From NCBI GenBank assembly GCA_018223085.1, contig JAAEZB010000002.1:1-64000 (forward strand): a stretch of 64,000 nucleotides of DNA. The letters are read 5' to 3'. The notes beneath the pieces were generated by a model that saw nothing but the letters and a program-made list of their open reading frames with translations, searched no databases and had not been told where the DNA came from. How positions within the stretch are numbered: position 1 is the stretch's first letter; each line of letters begins with the position of its first letter. The position numbers and the translations under genes were made by a program. This document shows, one piece after another, positions 7,861-16,913 of the stretch. Source of the stretch: Paracoccaceae bacterium (GTDB lineage Bacteria; Pseudomonadota; Alphaproteobacteria; Rhodobacterales; Rhodobacteraceae).

Positions 7861-9831
7861 ATGACAGATCAAATCAAAGGCGCGCGTGTCGCCGCCCTTG
7901 TCGGCCCCTATTCAAGCGGCAAGACGACCCTGTTTGAGGATATCCTCTTTACCGCAGGTGCCATCCCAAGGCGTGGCACGGTCAAGGACGGCACAAGCCT
8001 TGGCGATAGCGCCCCCGAGGCCCGCGCCCGCACCATGTCGACCGACCTCAACATCGCGGCATTTGACTATCTGGGCGATGATTGGACGGTGATCGACTGC
8101 CCCGGCTCGGTCGAACTCATCCATGATGCGCAATGCGCCATGATGGTGGCCGATGTCGTCGTTGTGGTCTGCGACCCCAAACCCGAACGCGCCGTGACCC
8201 TGTCGCCAATCCTGCGGTTCCTTGATGACCGCAACATCCCGCACATCCTCTATATCAACAAAATGGATCAAGAAGACGCCTCCGTGCGCGCCACGTTTGA
8301 GGCGCTTCAGGCCATCTCCTCCCGCCCTCTCCTGCTACGCGAAATCCCAATCCGCGACGCGGAGGGCCAACTCACCGGCATGATCGACCTCGTGAGCGAA
8401 CGCGCCTTCCGCTGGGAACCGCACAAAAAATCCGAAATCATTTCCATGCCCAAGGAAATCGCCGACCTCGAAGAAGACGCCCGCACCACGATGTTGGAAT
8501 CACTGGCGGATTTCGATGATACCCTGATGGAAGAACTTCTCGAAGATGTCGCGCCCTCAACCGGCGAAGTCTATGAAAACCTCGTGCGTGACCTGCGCAA
8601 AGACCTGATCGTGCCGGTGTTCTTCGGTTCTGCCGAGAACGAAAACGGCGTCACCCGCCTGATGAAGGCCCTGCGCCACGATACCCCCTCACCCGCCGAG
8701 ACCGTCGCACGCCTTGGTCTGCCGAAGACGGGCAAGGCAGCACAGGTGTTCAGCACCGGCTATGCTGGCAAGGCGGGCAAACAAAGCTACGTCCGCATCT
8801 GGTCGGGCGAGATTGCCGATGGTGATGTGCTCAACGGCGACCGCGTCGCTAATGTGGCCCAACCCCTTGGCGCGAAAACGACGCTGATCGGCAAAGCGGG
8901 CACGGGGGCCGTGGTGTCCCTCGGACGCATGGCCGGGGCAAAAACCGGCGATCTTCTGACCGAAGCCGGAGACGCCAAAGCCGACTGGCCCGCGCCCCCT
9001 GCACCGATGTATGCGCTGGCCCTCTCAACAGAGCACCACGCCGACGAGGTCCGCCTCTCCGCCGCACTGGCGCGCCTGTCCGAAGCTGATCCCTCAATCA
9101 AGACCACCCACAACCCCGAAACCGGTGAATTGCTCCTCGAAGGGCAAGGCGCGATCCAACTGCAAATCGCGCTCAAAGAACTCGAAGCCGATACCGGCCT
9201 CAAACTCTCACAAGAGGCCCCAACCGTCCCCTTCCGCGGCACGATCACCAAAGCCACCACCCAAAAGGCCCGCCACAAGAAGCAATCGGGCGGGCACGGC
9301 GAATTCGCTGATGTGGAGATCGAGATCAAACCGATGCAACGCGGCGCGGGCTTTGTCTTTGACGACCGGATCGTCGGCGGCGCAGTGCCCAAGCAATATA
9401 TCCCAGCGGTAGAAAAAGGCGTCCGCGCCTTCCTCGACAAGGGCCCCGAGGGTTTTCCGATTGTCGATGTCGCGGTGACACTGGTTGATGGTGGCCATCA
9501 CAACGTCGACAGCTCCGACATGGCCTTCCAGAAGGCCGCCGCCAAAGCCATGACCGACGCTCTGCCCAAATGCGCCCCGATCAAGCTCGAACCGGTGCAA
9601 AAGGTCACACTCTCAGTGCCTGCGGAATATACCCCCAAGGTCCAACGCATCGCCACCGGACGGCGCGGCCAACTCTTGGGCTTTGATACCAAACCCGGAT
9701 GGCCCGGTTGGGACGAGGTTGTAGCACTGATCCCGGCGGCTGAGATGGGCGATATCGTCACCGAACTACGCTCCGTAAGCCTTGGCGTCGGCACCATGGT
9801 ATCGGAATTCGATCACCTGCAAAAAGCCTGA
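7861..9831 (+). CDS. Elongation factor G-like translational GTPase
   Basis: A 656-residue GTPase with EF-G architecture. G-domain motifs are GPYSSGKTT (P-loop, residues 14-22), DCPGS (switch II, G3) and NKMD (G4). Domain II follows, then EF-G domains III-V, with 'SGGHGEFADVEIEIKPM' near residue 480 and an EF-G C-terminal domain. The start at 7861 has GGAGG nine bases upstream. The frame is open back to 7522, but that part covers tRNA-Tyr. The usual EF-G switch II sequence DTPGHVDF is replaced by DCPGSVEL. That, and the isolation from rpsL/rpsG/tuf, point to the EF-G2-like paralogue rather than the housekeeping factor. The role of such paralogues is not settled. Confidence 0.88.
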   Translation: MTDQIKGARVAALVGPYSSGKTTLFEDILFTAGAIPRRGTVKDGTSLGDSAPEARARTMSTDLNIAAFDYLGDDWTVIDCPGSVELIHDAQCAMMVADVVVVVCDPKPERAVTLSPILRFLDDRNIPHILYINKMDQEDASVRATFEALQAISSRPLLLREIPIRDAEGQLTGMIDLVSERAFRWEPHKKSEIISMPKEIADLEEDARTTMLESLADFDDTLMEELLEDVAPSTGEVYENLVRDLRKDLIVPVFFGSAENENGVTRLMKALRHDTPSPAETVARLGLPKTGKAAQVFSTGYAGKAGKQSYVRIWSGEIADGDVLNGDRVANVAQPLGAKTTLIGKAGTGAVVSLGRMAGAKTGDLLTEAGDAKADWPAPPAPMYALALSTEHHADEVRLSAALARLSEADPSIKTTHNPETGELLLEGQGAIQLQIALKELEADTGLKLSQEAPTVPFRGTITKATTQKARHKKQSGGHGEFADVEIEIKPMQRGAGFVFDDRIVGGAVPKQYIPAVEKGVRAFLDKGPEGFPIVDVAVTLVDGGHHNVDSSDMAFQKAAAKAMTDALPKCAPIKLEPVQKVTLSVPAEYTPKVQRIATGRRGQLLGFDTKPGWPGWDEVVALIPAAEMGDIVTELRSVSLGVGTMVSEFDHLQKA

Positions 9832-9844
9832 TCCAAAAAGAAAA

Positions 9845-9870
9845 GCCCGCCGAAAACCGGCGGGCTTTTT
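9845..9870 (+). terminator. Bidirectional terminator between convergent genes
   Basis: GCCCGCCG (9845-9852) pairs with CGGCGGGC (9858-9865), followed by TTTTT on the plus strand. An A-run upstream gives a T-run on the minus strand. It serves the EF-G-like gene and the convergent gcdH. Confidence 0.88.
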
Positions 9871-9888
9871 GTTGCATATGAGGCCGCT

Positions 9889-11103
9889 TTAAAAAAACGC
9901 CTGAAGCCCGGTTTGCGCCCGCCCAAGGATCAGGGCATGCACGTCATGCGTCCCCTCATAGGTGTTCACCGTCTCAAGGTTCACCATGTGGCGGATGACG
10001 TGGAAATCGAGGCTGATCCCGTTGCCACCATGCATATCCCGCGCCATGCGCGCCACTTCGAGCGCCTTACCACAATTGTTGCGCTTGATGATCGACACCA
10101 TCTCGGGCGCCGCGCGTGCCTCGTCCATGAGACGCCCCACCCGCAGACAGGATTGCAGGCCAAGCGCGATCTCGGTCTGCATATTGGCGAGCTTGAGCTG
10201 GAAAAGCTGCGTCTGTGCGAGCGGCTTGCCAAACTGCTTGCGATCAAGCCCGTATTGGCGTCCCGCGTGCCAACAGAACTCCGCCGCGCCCATCGCGCCC
10301 CACGCAATGCCATAGCGTGCCCGGTTGAGACAGCCAAACGGCCCTTTGAGCCCTTCGACATTCGGCAAAAGCGCGTCTTCTGACACTTCGACATTGTTCA
10401 TCACAATCTCGCCGGTGATCGAGGCGCGCAAAGATGCCTTGTTCTGGATCTTCGGTGCCGAAAGGCCCTTCATGCCTTTCTCAAGCACGAAGCCCTTGAT
10501 CTTGCCGCCATGCGCATCCGATTTCGCCCAAACGACGAACACATCCGCAATCGGCGCGTTGGAAATCCACATCTTCGATCCATTGAGCACATAGCCGCCA
10601 TCGACCTTCTTGGCCGTGGTCTTCATGCTGCCCGGATCGGACCCCGCATCCGGTTCCGTCAGGCCGAAACAACCGATAAATTCGCCCGAAGCCAGCTTGG
10701 GAAGATACTTCTCACGCTGTTCCTTGGTGCCATAGGCATAGATCGGATACATCACGAGGCTCGACTGCACCGACATCATCGACCGATAGCCCGAATCCAC
10801 GCGCTCCACTTCACGCGCCACAAGACCATAGGTCACATAACCCGCGCCAATCCCGCCATATTCCTCGGGGATCGTGGTGCCCAGAAGGCCCATCTCGCCC
10901 ATCTCGCGGAAAATCTCCGGATCGGTCTGTTCGTTCTCGAACGCATCGGTCACGCGCGGGAAAAGCTTGTCCTGCGCATAAGCACGAGCCGCATCGCGCA
11001 CCATGCGCTCGTCTTCCTCAAGCTGATCCTCAAGAAGGAACGGGTCTTCCCATGTAAAAGAAGAAAGATCGGGCCGGCTCTGCGGCTTGAGATGATCGGT
11101 CAT
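9889..11103 (-). CDS. gcdH: Glutaryl-CoA dehydrogenase
   Basis: About 404 residues from ATG 11103, which has GAGG five bases upstream; the frame is open to 11154 without a better site. An FAD-dependent acyl-CoA dehydrogenase that oxidises and decarboxylates glutaryl-CoA to crotonyl-CoA. Family hallmarks are '[22 protein letters not shown]', '[17 protein letters not shown]' and the C-terminal '[20 protein letters not shown]', whose glutamate is the catalytic base in glutaryl-CoA dehydrogenases. The divergent regulator and CoA-transferase genes next door complete a glutarate catabolic module. A 20-base dyad lies in its upstream region. Confidence 0.92.
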   Translation of the reverse strand: MTDHLKPQSRPDLSSFTWEDPFLLEDQLEEDERMVRDAARAYAQDKLFPRVTDAFENEQTDPEIFREMGEMGLLGTTIPEEYGGIGAGYVTYGLVAREVERVDSGYRSMMSVQSSLVMYPIYAYGTKEQREKYLPKLASGEFIGCFGLTEPDAGSDPGSMKTTAKKVDGGYVLNGSKMWISNAPIADVFVVWAKSDAHGGKIKGFVLEKGMKGLSAPKIQNKASLRASITGEIVMNNVEVSEDALLPNVEGLKGPFGCLNRARYGIAWGAMGAAEFCWHAGRQYGLDRKQFGKPLAQTQLFQLKLANMQTEIALGLQSCLRVGRLMDEARAAPEMVSIIKRNNCGKALEVARMARDMHGGNGISLDFHVIRHMVNLETVNTYEGTHDVHALILGRAQTGLQAFF

Positions 11104-11146
11104 ATACGCCTCGGTCTGGTTGCGTTTCTTCAGGTTGGCTCCTCTA

Positions 11147-11166
11147 TTGCTCATTTATTTGAGCAA
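11147..11166. promoter_or_regulatory. Putative operator of the glutarate regulator (20-base dyad)
   Basis: TTGCTCA-TTTATT-TGAGCAA is a perfect 7-base inverted repeat with a 6-base centre. It lies 44 bases from the gcdH start and about 70 bases from the XRE-cupin start, in the only shared intergenic space. It is a natural binding site for the adjacent regulator. Binding is inferred. Confidence 0.6.
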
Positions 11167-11236
11167 GTCGAACAAAAAGTTGCGCACACCACGCAATCCC
11201 CCTAGAACCATGCGGGAACCTAGAATGGAACCGGCC

Positions 11237-11809
11237 ATGAGTGAAGAGTTTGACGTAGGGTCACGGCTCAGAACGCTGCGGAACACGGCAGGGCTTTCGC
11301 AGCGCCAGCTTGCGGAGGCCGCAGGCGTGCCGCATGGGCAGGTCTCCATGATCGAAACCAACCGTTCAAGCCCCTCTGTCGCCTCGCTGCGCAAAATCCT
11401 CGGCGGGCTTGGTATTTCCATGGCCGAGTTTTTCGAACCCGAAGAAGCCCCAGAGGATCAGGTCTTCTTTACTCCGCACGAATTTTCCGACCTAACTTCG
11501 GCCCTATACGCCGATGCCGCCGGACGGCTCGAACTGCGCCAGGTGGGCGATGCCCGCAAACGGGGCCTGCAAATCCTGCATGAACGCTATGCCCCCGGCG
11601 CCGACACCGGCGAAACCCTCCTCGAACATGAAGCCAGCGAAGGAGGCATCGTGATCTCCGGCGAGATCGAAGTCACCGTTGGCGCCCAATCCCGCATTCT
11701 CGGCCCCGGCGAGGCCTATCTTTTTGATAGCCGCCAACCGCACCGTTTTCGCAATCTCTCGAACGCCGAGGCCATCGTCGTCTCTGCCTGCACGCCCCCC
11801 TATCTCTGA
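11237..11809 (+). CDS. XRE-family regulator with C-terminal cupin domain
   Basis: About 190 residues from ATG 11237 (ATG 11225 is an alternative). A helix-turn-helix of the lambda-repressor type occupies roughly residues 8-65 ('LRNTAGLSQRQLAEAAGVPHGQVSMIE'). A cupin_2 domain occupies about 110-188 ('SGEIEVTVGAQSRILGPGEAYLFDSRQPHRFRN'). This is the PuuR-like layout in which the cupin senses a small ligand. It lies between gcdH (divergent) and the CoA-transferase gene (nine bases downstream, same strand), so it most likely controls both in response to glutarate or a CoA derivative. The ligand is inferred from context only. Confidence 0.85.
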   Translation: MSEEFDVGSRLRTLRNTAGLSQRQLAEAAGVPHGQVSMIETNRSSPSVASLRKILGGLGISMAEFFEPEEAPEDQVFFTPHEFSDLTSALYADAAGRLELRQVGDARKRGLQILHERYAPGADTGETLLEHEASEGGIVISGEIEVTVGAQSRILGPGEAYLFDSRQPHRFRNLSNAEAIVVSACTPPYL

Positions 11810-11818
11810 AGGACGCCT

Positions 11819-12931
11819 ATGAAACCGCTCGAAGGTCTGAAAGTCGTGGAACTCGCCCGCATTCTCGCGGGTCCGTGGATTGGCCAATCCCTCGCCGATC
11901 TCGGCGCCGAGGTCATCAAGGTTGAAAGCCCCGATGGCGACGATACCCGCAAGTGGGGCCCGCCCTTCATTGAACGCGACGGCGATGTGACGGCGGCCTA
12001 TTACTATGCCGCCAACCGGGGCAAAGACTGCGTGGTAGTGGATTTCCGCACCCCCGAAGGCCAGGCCCGCGTGCGCGACCTCGTGGCCGACGCCGATATC
12101 CTCATCGAGAACTTCAAGCTCGGTGGCCTCGCGAAATATGGCCTCGACTACGATAGCCTCTCCGCCCTCAATCCCCGCCTTATCTATTGCTCCATCACCG
12201 GCTTTGGCCAGGATGGCCCCTATGCCGCGCGCGCGGGCTATGACTTCCTCATCCAAGGCATGTCCGGCCTCATGTCGATCACTGGCGAGCCGGACGGAGC
12301 GCCGCAAAAGGTTGGCGTTGCCGTAACAGATATCGTCACCGGCCTTTACGGCACGATCGGCATCCTCGCCGCTGTCGAACAACGCCACCGCACCGGCAAG
12401 GGACAACATATCGATATGTCCCTCCTTGATTGCGCCACGGCCATGCTTGCCAACCAGTCGATGAACTACCTGTCCACCGGCCAAAGCCCCATGCGCAAAG
12501 GCAACGCTCACCCCAATATCGCCCCCTATCAGGTACTTCCCGTAAGCGATGGCCATATCATCATTGCCGTTGGCAATGATGGCCAGTTTCAGCGCCTCTG
12601 CGGCGTCCTCGGGCGCGGCGATCTGGCCGAAGATGGGCGCTTTACCTCGAACCAATCCCGCGTCGCCAACCGCGATGCGCTGACTGCGGAACTCGAAAAT
12701 GCAATGGCGGCATGGACCAAATCCGACCTCCTCGCCGCGCTTGAGGCCGCCACCGTCCCCGCCGGACCCATCAACGCCATTGGCGAAGCCTTTGATGACC
12801 CGCAGGTCAAGGCACGCGGCATGCAGATCGCCCCCGAAGGCATCCCCGGCGTGCGCGGCCCTTGGCGGTTTTCCGACGCAGAGCTTGCCCTCGACAAGAC
12901 CGCGCCGATCCTGCCGAAACCCAAAGGTTAA
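11819..12931 (+). CDS. CaiB/BaiF class III CoA-transferase (probable glutarate CoA-transferase)
   Basis: A 370-residue formyl-CoA-transferase-family enzyme. Family blocks are 'KVVELARILAGPWIGQSLADLGAEVIKVE' at the N terminus, 'VVDFRTPEGQARVRDLVADADILIENF', and 'GYDFLIQGMSGLMSITGEPDGAPQKVG'. The D in 'IDMSLLDC' (near residue 200) lies in the family's conserved region. Position beside gcdH and its regulator suggests it activates glutarate by CoA transfer, supplying glutaryl-CoA. Its stop codon overlaps the stop of the opposite-strand SDR gene in TTAA. Confidence 0.85.
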   Translation: MKPLEGLKVVELARILAGPWIGQSLADLGAEVIKVESPDGDDTRKWGPPFIERDGDVTAAYYYAANRGKDCVVVDFRTPEGQARVRDLVADADILIENFKLGGLAKYGLDYDSLSALNPRLIYCSITGFGQDGPYAARAGYDFLIQGMSGLMSITGEPDGAPQKVGVAVTDIVTGLYGTIGILAAVEQRHRTGKGQHIDMSLLDCATAMLANQSMNYLSTGQSPMRKGNAHPNIAPYQVLPVSDGHIIIAVGNDGQFQRLCGVLGRGDLAEDGRFTSNQSRVANRDALTAELENAMAAWTKSDLLAALEAATVPAGPINAIGEAFDDPQVKARGMQIAPEGIPGVRGPWRFSDAELALDKTAPILPKPKG

Positions 12932-13686
12932 GCGCCGCGAATATTGCGCTGCATGAGATGTTCGAAAAGACGCGGGCTAAGACGGTTGAGCACATGGCTG
13001 AGCCGCGCCACACGCCCCACCGGAATGAACGGACGTCGCCGCGCCACACCGCGCAAGATCACCTCTGCCGCCTCCTCTGGCGACATGGCGTCAATCCCAT
13101 CCGCCGCCGATCCCGGCCGCGCTGTGCCATCGGCTGCCGTTTCGGCGCGCCCCGGATTGGTGGCAATAAAGGACGGTGCCGCAATCAGAGTCTGCACCCC
13201 ATAAGCGGCCTCCTCCGAACGCAGGGACGAGAAAAACCCCTCAAGCGCGTGTTTTGACGCCGCATAGCCGGTGCGATGATAAAGCGGTGAAAAACCCGCC
13301 ACCGAGGACATCGCCAGATGCGTGCCTCGACTTTGGCGCACAGGACGCAAGAAAGCCGCCGCCATCGCCGTAGCGGCAAAAAAATTGATCTCAACCACCT
13401 TTCGCAGCGCCGCCTCTTCCATCTCGGCGAAAGCGCCAATCTGGGTAATCCCGGCATTATAGATCACAAGGTCAATCGAGGGGCTGTCCGAAATGATCCG
13501 CTCAAAGACCGCACCCCGCGCCGCCGCATCGGTCAGATCACAGGCCATCGGCACCTGCGTCCCGCTCTCCTCAAGCCCGGCAATATCACGGTCCAAAAGA
13601 ACCACGCGCCAGCCCTCGGCCTGAAGCCTAGAAGACAGCGCACGGCCCAGCCCACCTGCCCCGCCGGAAATCACCGCCGTTTTCAT
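12928..13686 (-). CDS. Short-chain dehydrogenase/reductase (classical SDR)
   Basis: About 252 residues from ATG 13686, which overlaps the stop of the upstream gene as ATGA; a longer frame to 13707 is less likely. It is an NAD(P)-dependent oxidoreductase. It shows the cofactor loop 'SGGAGGLGRALSS', 'YNAGITQIG' (NAG motif), serine in 'MSSVAGFSP' and the YxxxK site 'YAASKHALE'. The C-terminal part is basic. It is the last gene of a four-gene operon with an FMO, a BASS transporter and an extended SDR. The substrate is probably a hydroxy or keto intermediate shared with those genes, but it cannot be named. Confidence 0.87.
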   Translation of the reverse strand: MKTAVISGGAGGLGRALSSRLQAEGWRVVLLDRDIAGLEESGTQVPMACDLTDAAARGAVFERIISDSPSIDLVIYNAGITQIGAFAEMEEAALRKVVEINFFAATAMAAAFLRPVRQSRGTHLAMSSVAGFSPLYHRTGYAASKHALEGFFSSLRSEEAAYGVQTLIAAPSFIATNPGRAETAADGTARPGSAADGIDAMSPEEAAEVILRGVARRRPFIPVGRVARLSHVLNRLSPRLFEHLMQRNIRGA

Positions 13687-14621
13687 GCCCCCGCGCTCCG
13701 CCGCCAATAGTCAAAAACCTCGGCGCTCGTCTTTTCGGGGACATAGCCGAAATCCCGCTTCAACGCATCATTGGCCAGAACCGGGCGATATTGCAGAAAC
13801 CGGACCTGCTCCGGCCCATAACGGCTCAGGCCAAGCGGTTTCGCCACCGCCAGCGCCGCCTTCAATAAGCCCGCAGGCAGGCGCACCACCGGCTTATCCA
13901 GCGCCCGCGCCAGATCGGACATCCCCATGGCTCCATCGCCCGCAACATTGAAGATACCCACCGGCCCATCCGTCGCTGCGCGGCGCAGGATACGCGCCAA
14001 ATCGCGTGTCCAGATAAAGACAAAGGGGCTTTCACTTCCCTTGAGCGCCAGAAGCCGCGGCTTCTTGAACAGCGCCGTGATCTGGTTCTCCGTCCCCTCG
14101 CCTAGCACGGTCCCAACGCGCAGGATCACTTGCTCCAACTCCGGCGCGTCACGGCGCACCTGCTCCAAAAGCTCCTCCACAAGGCGCTTGTGATGGCTAT
14201 AGGCAAAGGCATCATTGCCCCGAAGCGCATCGCCCTCGCGCAGCGGCACCGGGTTATCCGCGTGATAGCCATAAGCCGCCCCGGACGAGGTCACGACAAA
14301 CCGCCGCGTCCCCGCCGCAATCGCCGCCCGAACCACCTTCTTGGTCCCCTCGACATCCACCGCATAGGCAAAGTCCCGGTCCGCCCCCTTGGGCGGTGTC
14401 ACGATCGACGCCAGATGCACAACCACATCCGGGCACTCTTCCCCGATGACACGGGCCGGATCATCGCTTGTCACATCAAGCTTTACGAAACGCGCATTCG
14501 CCGGAAGCACCTCAGGACAATGCAGCCCCGTTGCAACAACCTCATGCGCCGTCCCATCAAGCTCGTGAAGGAACGCCTGCCCCACAAGACCGGCGGCCCC
14601 AGTGACCAAAATCTTGCTCAT
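13683..14621 (-). CDS. NAD-dependent epimerase/dehydratase (extended SDR)
   Basis: 312 residues from ATG 14621; the frame continues upstream only through the neighbouring gene. The N-terminal Rossmann loop is VTGAAGLVGQAFL. Catalytic serine is in 'VTSSGAAYGYHADNPVPL' and the YxxxK equivalent is 'YSHHKRLVEELL'. The C-terminal substrate domain runs to about residue 305. Both ends overlap neighbours by ATGA, so it is translated as part of the four-gene unit. The exact reaction (epimerase, dehydratase or 3-beta-hydroxysteroid-type dehydrogenase) is not clear. Confidence 0.85.
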   Translation of the reverse strand: MSKILVTGAAGLVGQAFLHELDGTAHEVVATGLHCPEVLPANARFVKLDVTSDDPARVIGEECPDVVVHLASIVTPPKGADRDFAYAVDVEGTKKVVRAAIAAGTRRFVVTSSGAAYGYHADNPVPLREGDALRGNDAFAYSHHKRLVEELLEQVRRDAPELEQVILRVGTVLGEGTENQITALFKKPRLLALKGSESPFVFIWTRDLARILRRAATDGPVGIFNVAGDGAMGMSDLARALDKPVVRLPAGLLKAALAVAKPLGLSRYGPEQVRFLQYRPVLANDALKRDFGYVPEKTSAEVFDYWRRSAGA

Positions 14622-15520
14622 CGCGCCGCCTCCTTGCGAGACCACAGATAGGCAAGCCCCATCCCCGACAGGATATGCCAGATCCCCCAGAATGCCGCGA
14701 CCACGGCCATACCGCCAAGCCCATGGAAAAACCCAAAGATCAGGACAAGCCCAAGGCCCGAATTCTGAATCCCCGTCTCGATGGTGACCGCCCGGCGGTT
14801 GAACGGCGATAGCCCTGCAAGGGTCGCCGTCGCATAGCCTCCCGCAAGCGCGATGGCATTGTGCAAAAGCACCAGCCCCGCCACGAGCCCCGCATATAGC
14901 AGGAAGTAATTCCAGTTCGCCGCCAGCGCCAACACGACAAAGGCCACGAAAATCCCCATAGACACCCATTGCAGCGGCGTGCGCAGCCGCTCGGTAATGT
15001 CCGGGCGCCTGACGTTGAGCCAGATACCAAGGATCAGCGGCAGAACCAGCATGAACCCAACCGTGATCGCGACCGACATCGGATCCACCGAGGTCGCCTT
15101 CAGGATATTGCGCGTCGGCTCATAGAGGCTGCCCCAAAAGGCGATATTGAATGGCGTAAGGAAAATCGCCCCCACCGTGGCAAAAGCCGTCATCGATACC
15201 GAAAGCGCCGCATTGCCCCCTGCCCGGTGGGTGATAAAATTCGAGATATTGCCCCCCGGACAGGCCGCCACAAGGATCAGCCCAAGCGCGATCGAGGGCT
15301 GCGGCTGGATCAAAAGTACCAACCCGAAGGTCAGCACCGGCAACACCACGAATTGCGAGAACAGCCCGGCAATAAGCGGTTTCGGCGCATGGGCAAGGCG
15401 CTTGAAATCCTCGGGCTTGAGGTCAATGGCGATCGAGAACATCACCACGGCCAGAATACCGTTCAAAAGCTGCAAAGAACCGGGGCTGAAATTCAGCATT
15501 ACGTCATCAACAGGGGTCAT
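14618..15520 (-). CDS. BASS-family (bile acid:Na+ symporter-like) transporter
   Basis: 300 residues from ATG 15520, overlapping the upstream FMO stop as ATGA. Nine to ten hydrophobic segments are present, with the family-typical 'VAACPGGNISNFITHRAGGNAALSVSMTA' crossover region (P, GG and N residues near 95-110) and a second motif 'ETGIQNSGLGLVLIFGF' near residue 235. These are the two broken-helix regions that bind sodium and substrate in the family. It probably imports the substrate processed by the FMO and two SDR enzymes of the operon. Known relatives carry bile acids, pantothenate, pyruvate or sulfonates, so the substrate is open. Confidence 0.87.
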   Translation of the reverse strand: MTPVDDVMLNFSPGSLQLLNGILAVVMFSIAIDLKPEDFKRLAHAPKPLIAGLFSQFVVLPVLTFGLVLLIQPQPSIALGLILVAACPGGNISNFITHRAGGNAALSVSMTAFATVGAIFLTPFNIAFWGSLYEPTRNILKATSVDPMSVAITVGFMLVLPLILGIWLNVRRPDITERLRTPLQWVSMGIFVAFVVLALAANWNYFLLYAGLVAGLVLLHNAIALAGGYATATLAGLSPFNRRAVTIETGIQNSGLGLVLIFGFFHGLGGMAVVAAFWGIWHILSGMGLAYLWSRKEAAR

Positions 15521-16833
15521 GCCTGGGCTCCTTTCGCCAGCCGGGAGATCCATTTCGTGACAGCGCCGCGATAGGTCGCCTTGTCTACGTAATAGGCCAT
15601 CCGGGCCAGATCGAGGTAGTCCATTCCGCCGGTCGCCCGGTTGAACCCCTTGTTTTTCTCCGCCTGAAGCGCCTTGGCCGCGCCATCCCCGGCGCGCAGA
15701 CCCGCGATATACCGCGCGACCATCTCCGCCTGTTCATGCCGCCCCTGCCAGCCGAGACCCGTCGCCTCAACCATGCCAAGCACGAAGAGATCGTCACGCT
15801 TGGGATGCATCGCGTTGAGGTAAAGATGCGGCGCGCTGCCCTGCCAATTGAGAAGCGTGTCGTCGATGAACGGGTAGTGCAGCTTATACCCCGTCGCCGC
15901 GAGGATCATGTCATACTCGCGCGACGTGCCATCGACAAAATGCACCGTCTTGCCATCCAACCGATCAATATCCGGCTGCACCCTCAGATCGCCATGCCCC
16001 GCATGATAAAGCACGAGGGAATTCACCACCGGGTGACTTTCATAAAGCTTGTAATCGGGCTTCGGAAATCCGTATTTCTCGGGTCGCCCGACGAACCAGC
16101 TGAGCAAAAGCCCGTCCACCTTCCGCTTGAGCCACATAGGCAGATTAACCGCCCCACCAAGCGTATCCGCAGGCCGCCCAAAGACGTATTTCGGCACGAA
16201 ATAATATCCCCGGCGCATGGAAATATCGGTGCGTGTCGCATGGTGGATCGCGTCCACCGCGATATCACACCCGGAATTCCCTGCCCCCACAACCAACACA
16301 CGCTTGCCGTCAAACTGGCTCGGATAACGATACTGGCTCGCATGGATCAGCTCGCCATCAAACGCCCCCTTGAACACTGGCATGTTCGGCTCCGATAGGG
16401 TGCCATTGGCAATAAGAACCCCGGCATAGATCGCCTCATGGTCGCCCTCCTCATCGCGCCACGCCACGCGCCAGCCCTCGCCATCGCCGCCAAGCGGCTC
16501 AAGACGGGTCACCTCGGCATTGAACCGGTAATGCTCCCGCAGGCCAAAATGATCGGCAAAGCGGCGGAAATAACCGACAAGATCACGATGGCTCGGATAC
16601 TCGGCCACTTCCTCATCCATCGGAAAATCCGCGAACTCGGTCATGTGCTTGGACGAGATCAGATGCGCGCTCTCATACATGGTCGAACGGGGCGCATCGA
16701 TATCCCACAAGCCCCCCACATCCGAATGCAGTTCGAACCCGTCGAACCCGATCCCCTGCGCCTTGAGAACCTTTGCCGCAGCAAGCCCCATAGGCCCCGC
16801 CCCAATCAGGGCGAATTTATCACGCATTTCCAA
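15517..16833 (-). CDS. Flavin-containing monooxygenase (class B FMO)
   Basis: About 438 residues. A TTG start at 16833 has GGGAGGG seven bases upstream, better placed than for the ATG at 16827, so TTG is preferred. It shows an FAD loop GAGPMG (N terminus), the FMO fingerprint FDGELIHASQY (FxGxxxHxxxY, near residue 155), an NADPH loop GAGNSG (about 175) and 'ILAATGYKL' near residue 300. FMOs oxygenate soft nucleophiles (N, S) or do Baeyer-Villiger oxidation. The sequence is not an obvious trimethylamine monooxygenase. First gene of the four-gene coupled operon, divergent from a TetR gene with a dyad operator between. Confidence 0.88.
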   Translation of the reverse strand: MEMRDKFALIGAGPMGLAAAKVLKAQGIGFDGFELHSDVGGLWDIDAPRSTMYESAHLISSKHMTEFADFPMDEEVAEYPSHRDLVGYFRRFADHFGLREHYRFNAEVTRLEPLGGDGEGWRVAWRDEEGDHEAIYAGVLIANGTLSEPNMPVFKGAFDGELIHASQYRYPSQFDGKRVLVVGAGNSGCDIAVDAIHHATRTDISMRRGYYFVPKYVFGRPADTLGGAVNLPMWLKRKVDGLLLSWFVGRPEKYGFPKPDYKLYESHPVVNSLVLYHAGHGDLRVQPDIDRLDGKTVHFVDGTSREYDMILAATGYKLHYPFIDDTLLNWQGSAPHLYLNAMHPKRDDLFVLGMVEATGLGWQGRHEQAEMVARYIAGLRAGDGAAKALQAEKNKGFNRATGGMDYLDLARMAYYVDKATYRGAVTKWISRLAKGAQA

Positions 16834-16878
16834 TAGACACCCTCCCCTGTGCTATTGTTGTGTTAACTGCACGTTAGG

Positions 16879-16894
16879 TTGAACAGTCGTTCAA
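16879..16894. promoter_or_regulatory. Putative TetR operator
   Basis: TTGAAC-AGTC-GTTCAA is a perfect 6-base inverted repeat, 20 bases before the TetR start and 46 from the FMO start. Its size and place fit autoregulation plus control of the divergent operon. It is not experimentally known. Confidence 0.55.
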
Positions 16895-16913
16895 AATAAG
16901 GCAAGATGTTTTT

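Noticed and set aside
13683-14969. N-terminal extension of the extended SDR of about 116 residues
   Set aside because: The extra part lies entirely within the upstream BASS gene in another frame; ATG 14621 with the ATGA overlap is the natural start.
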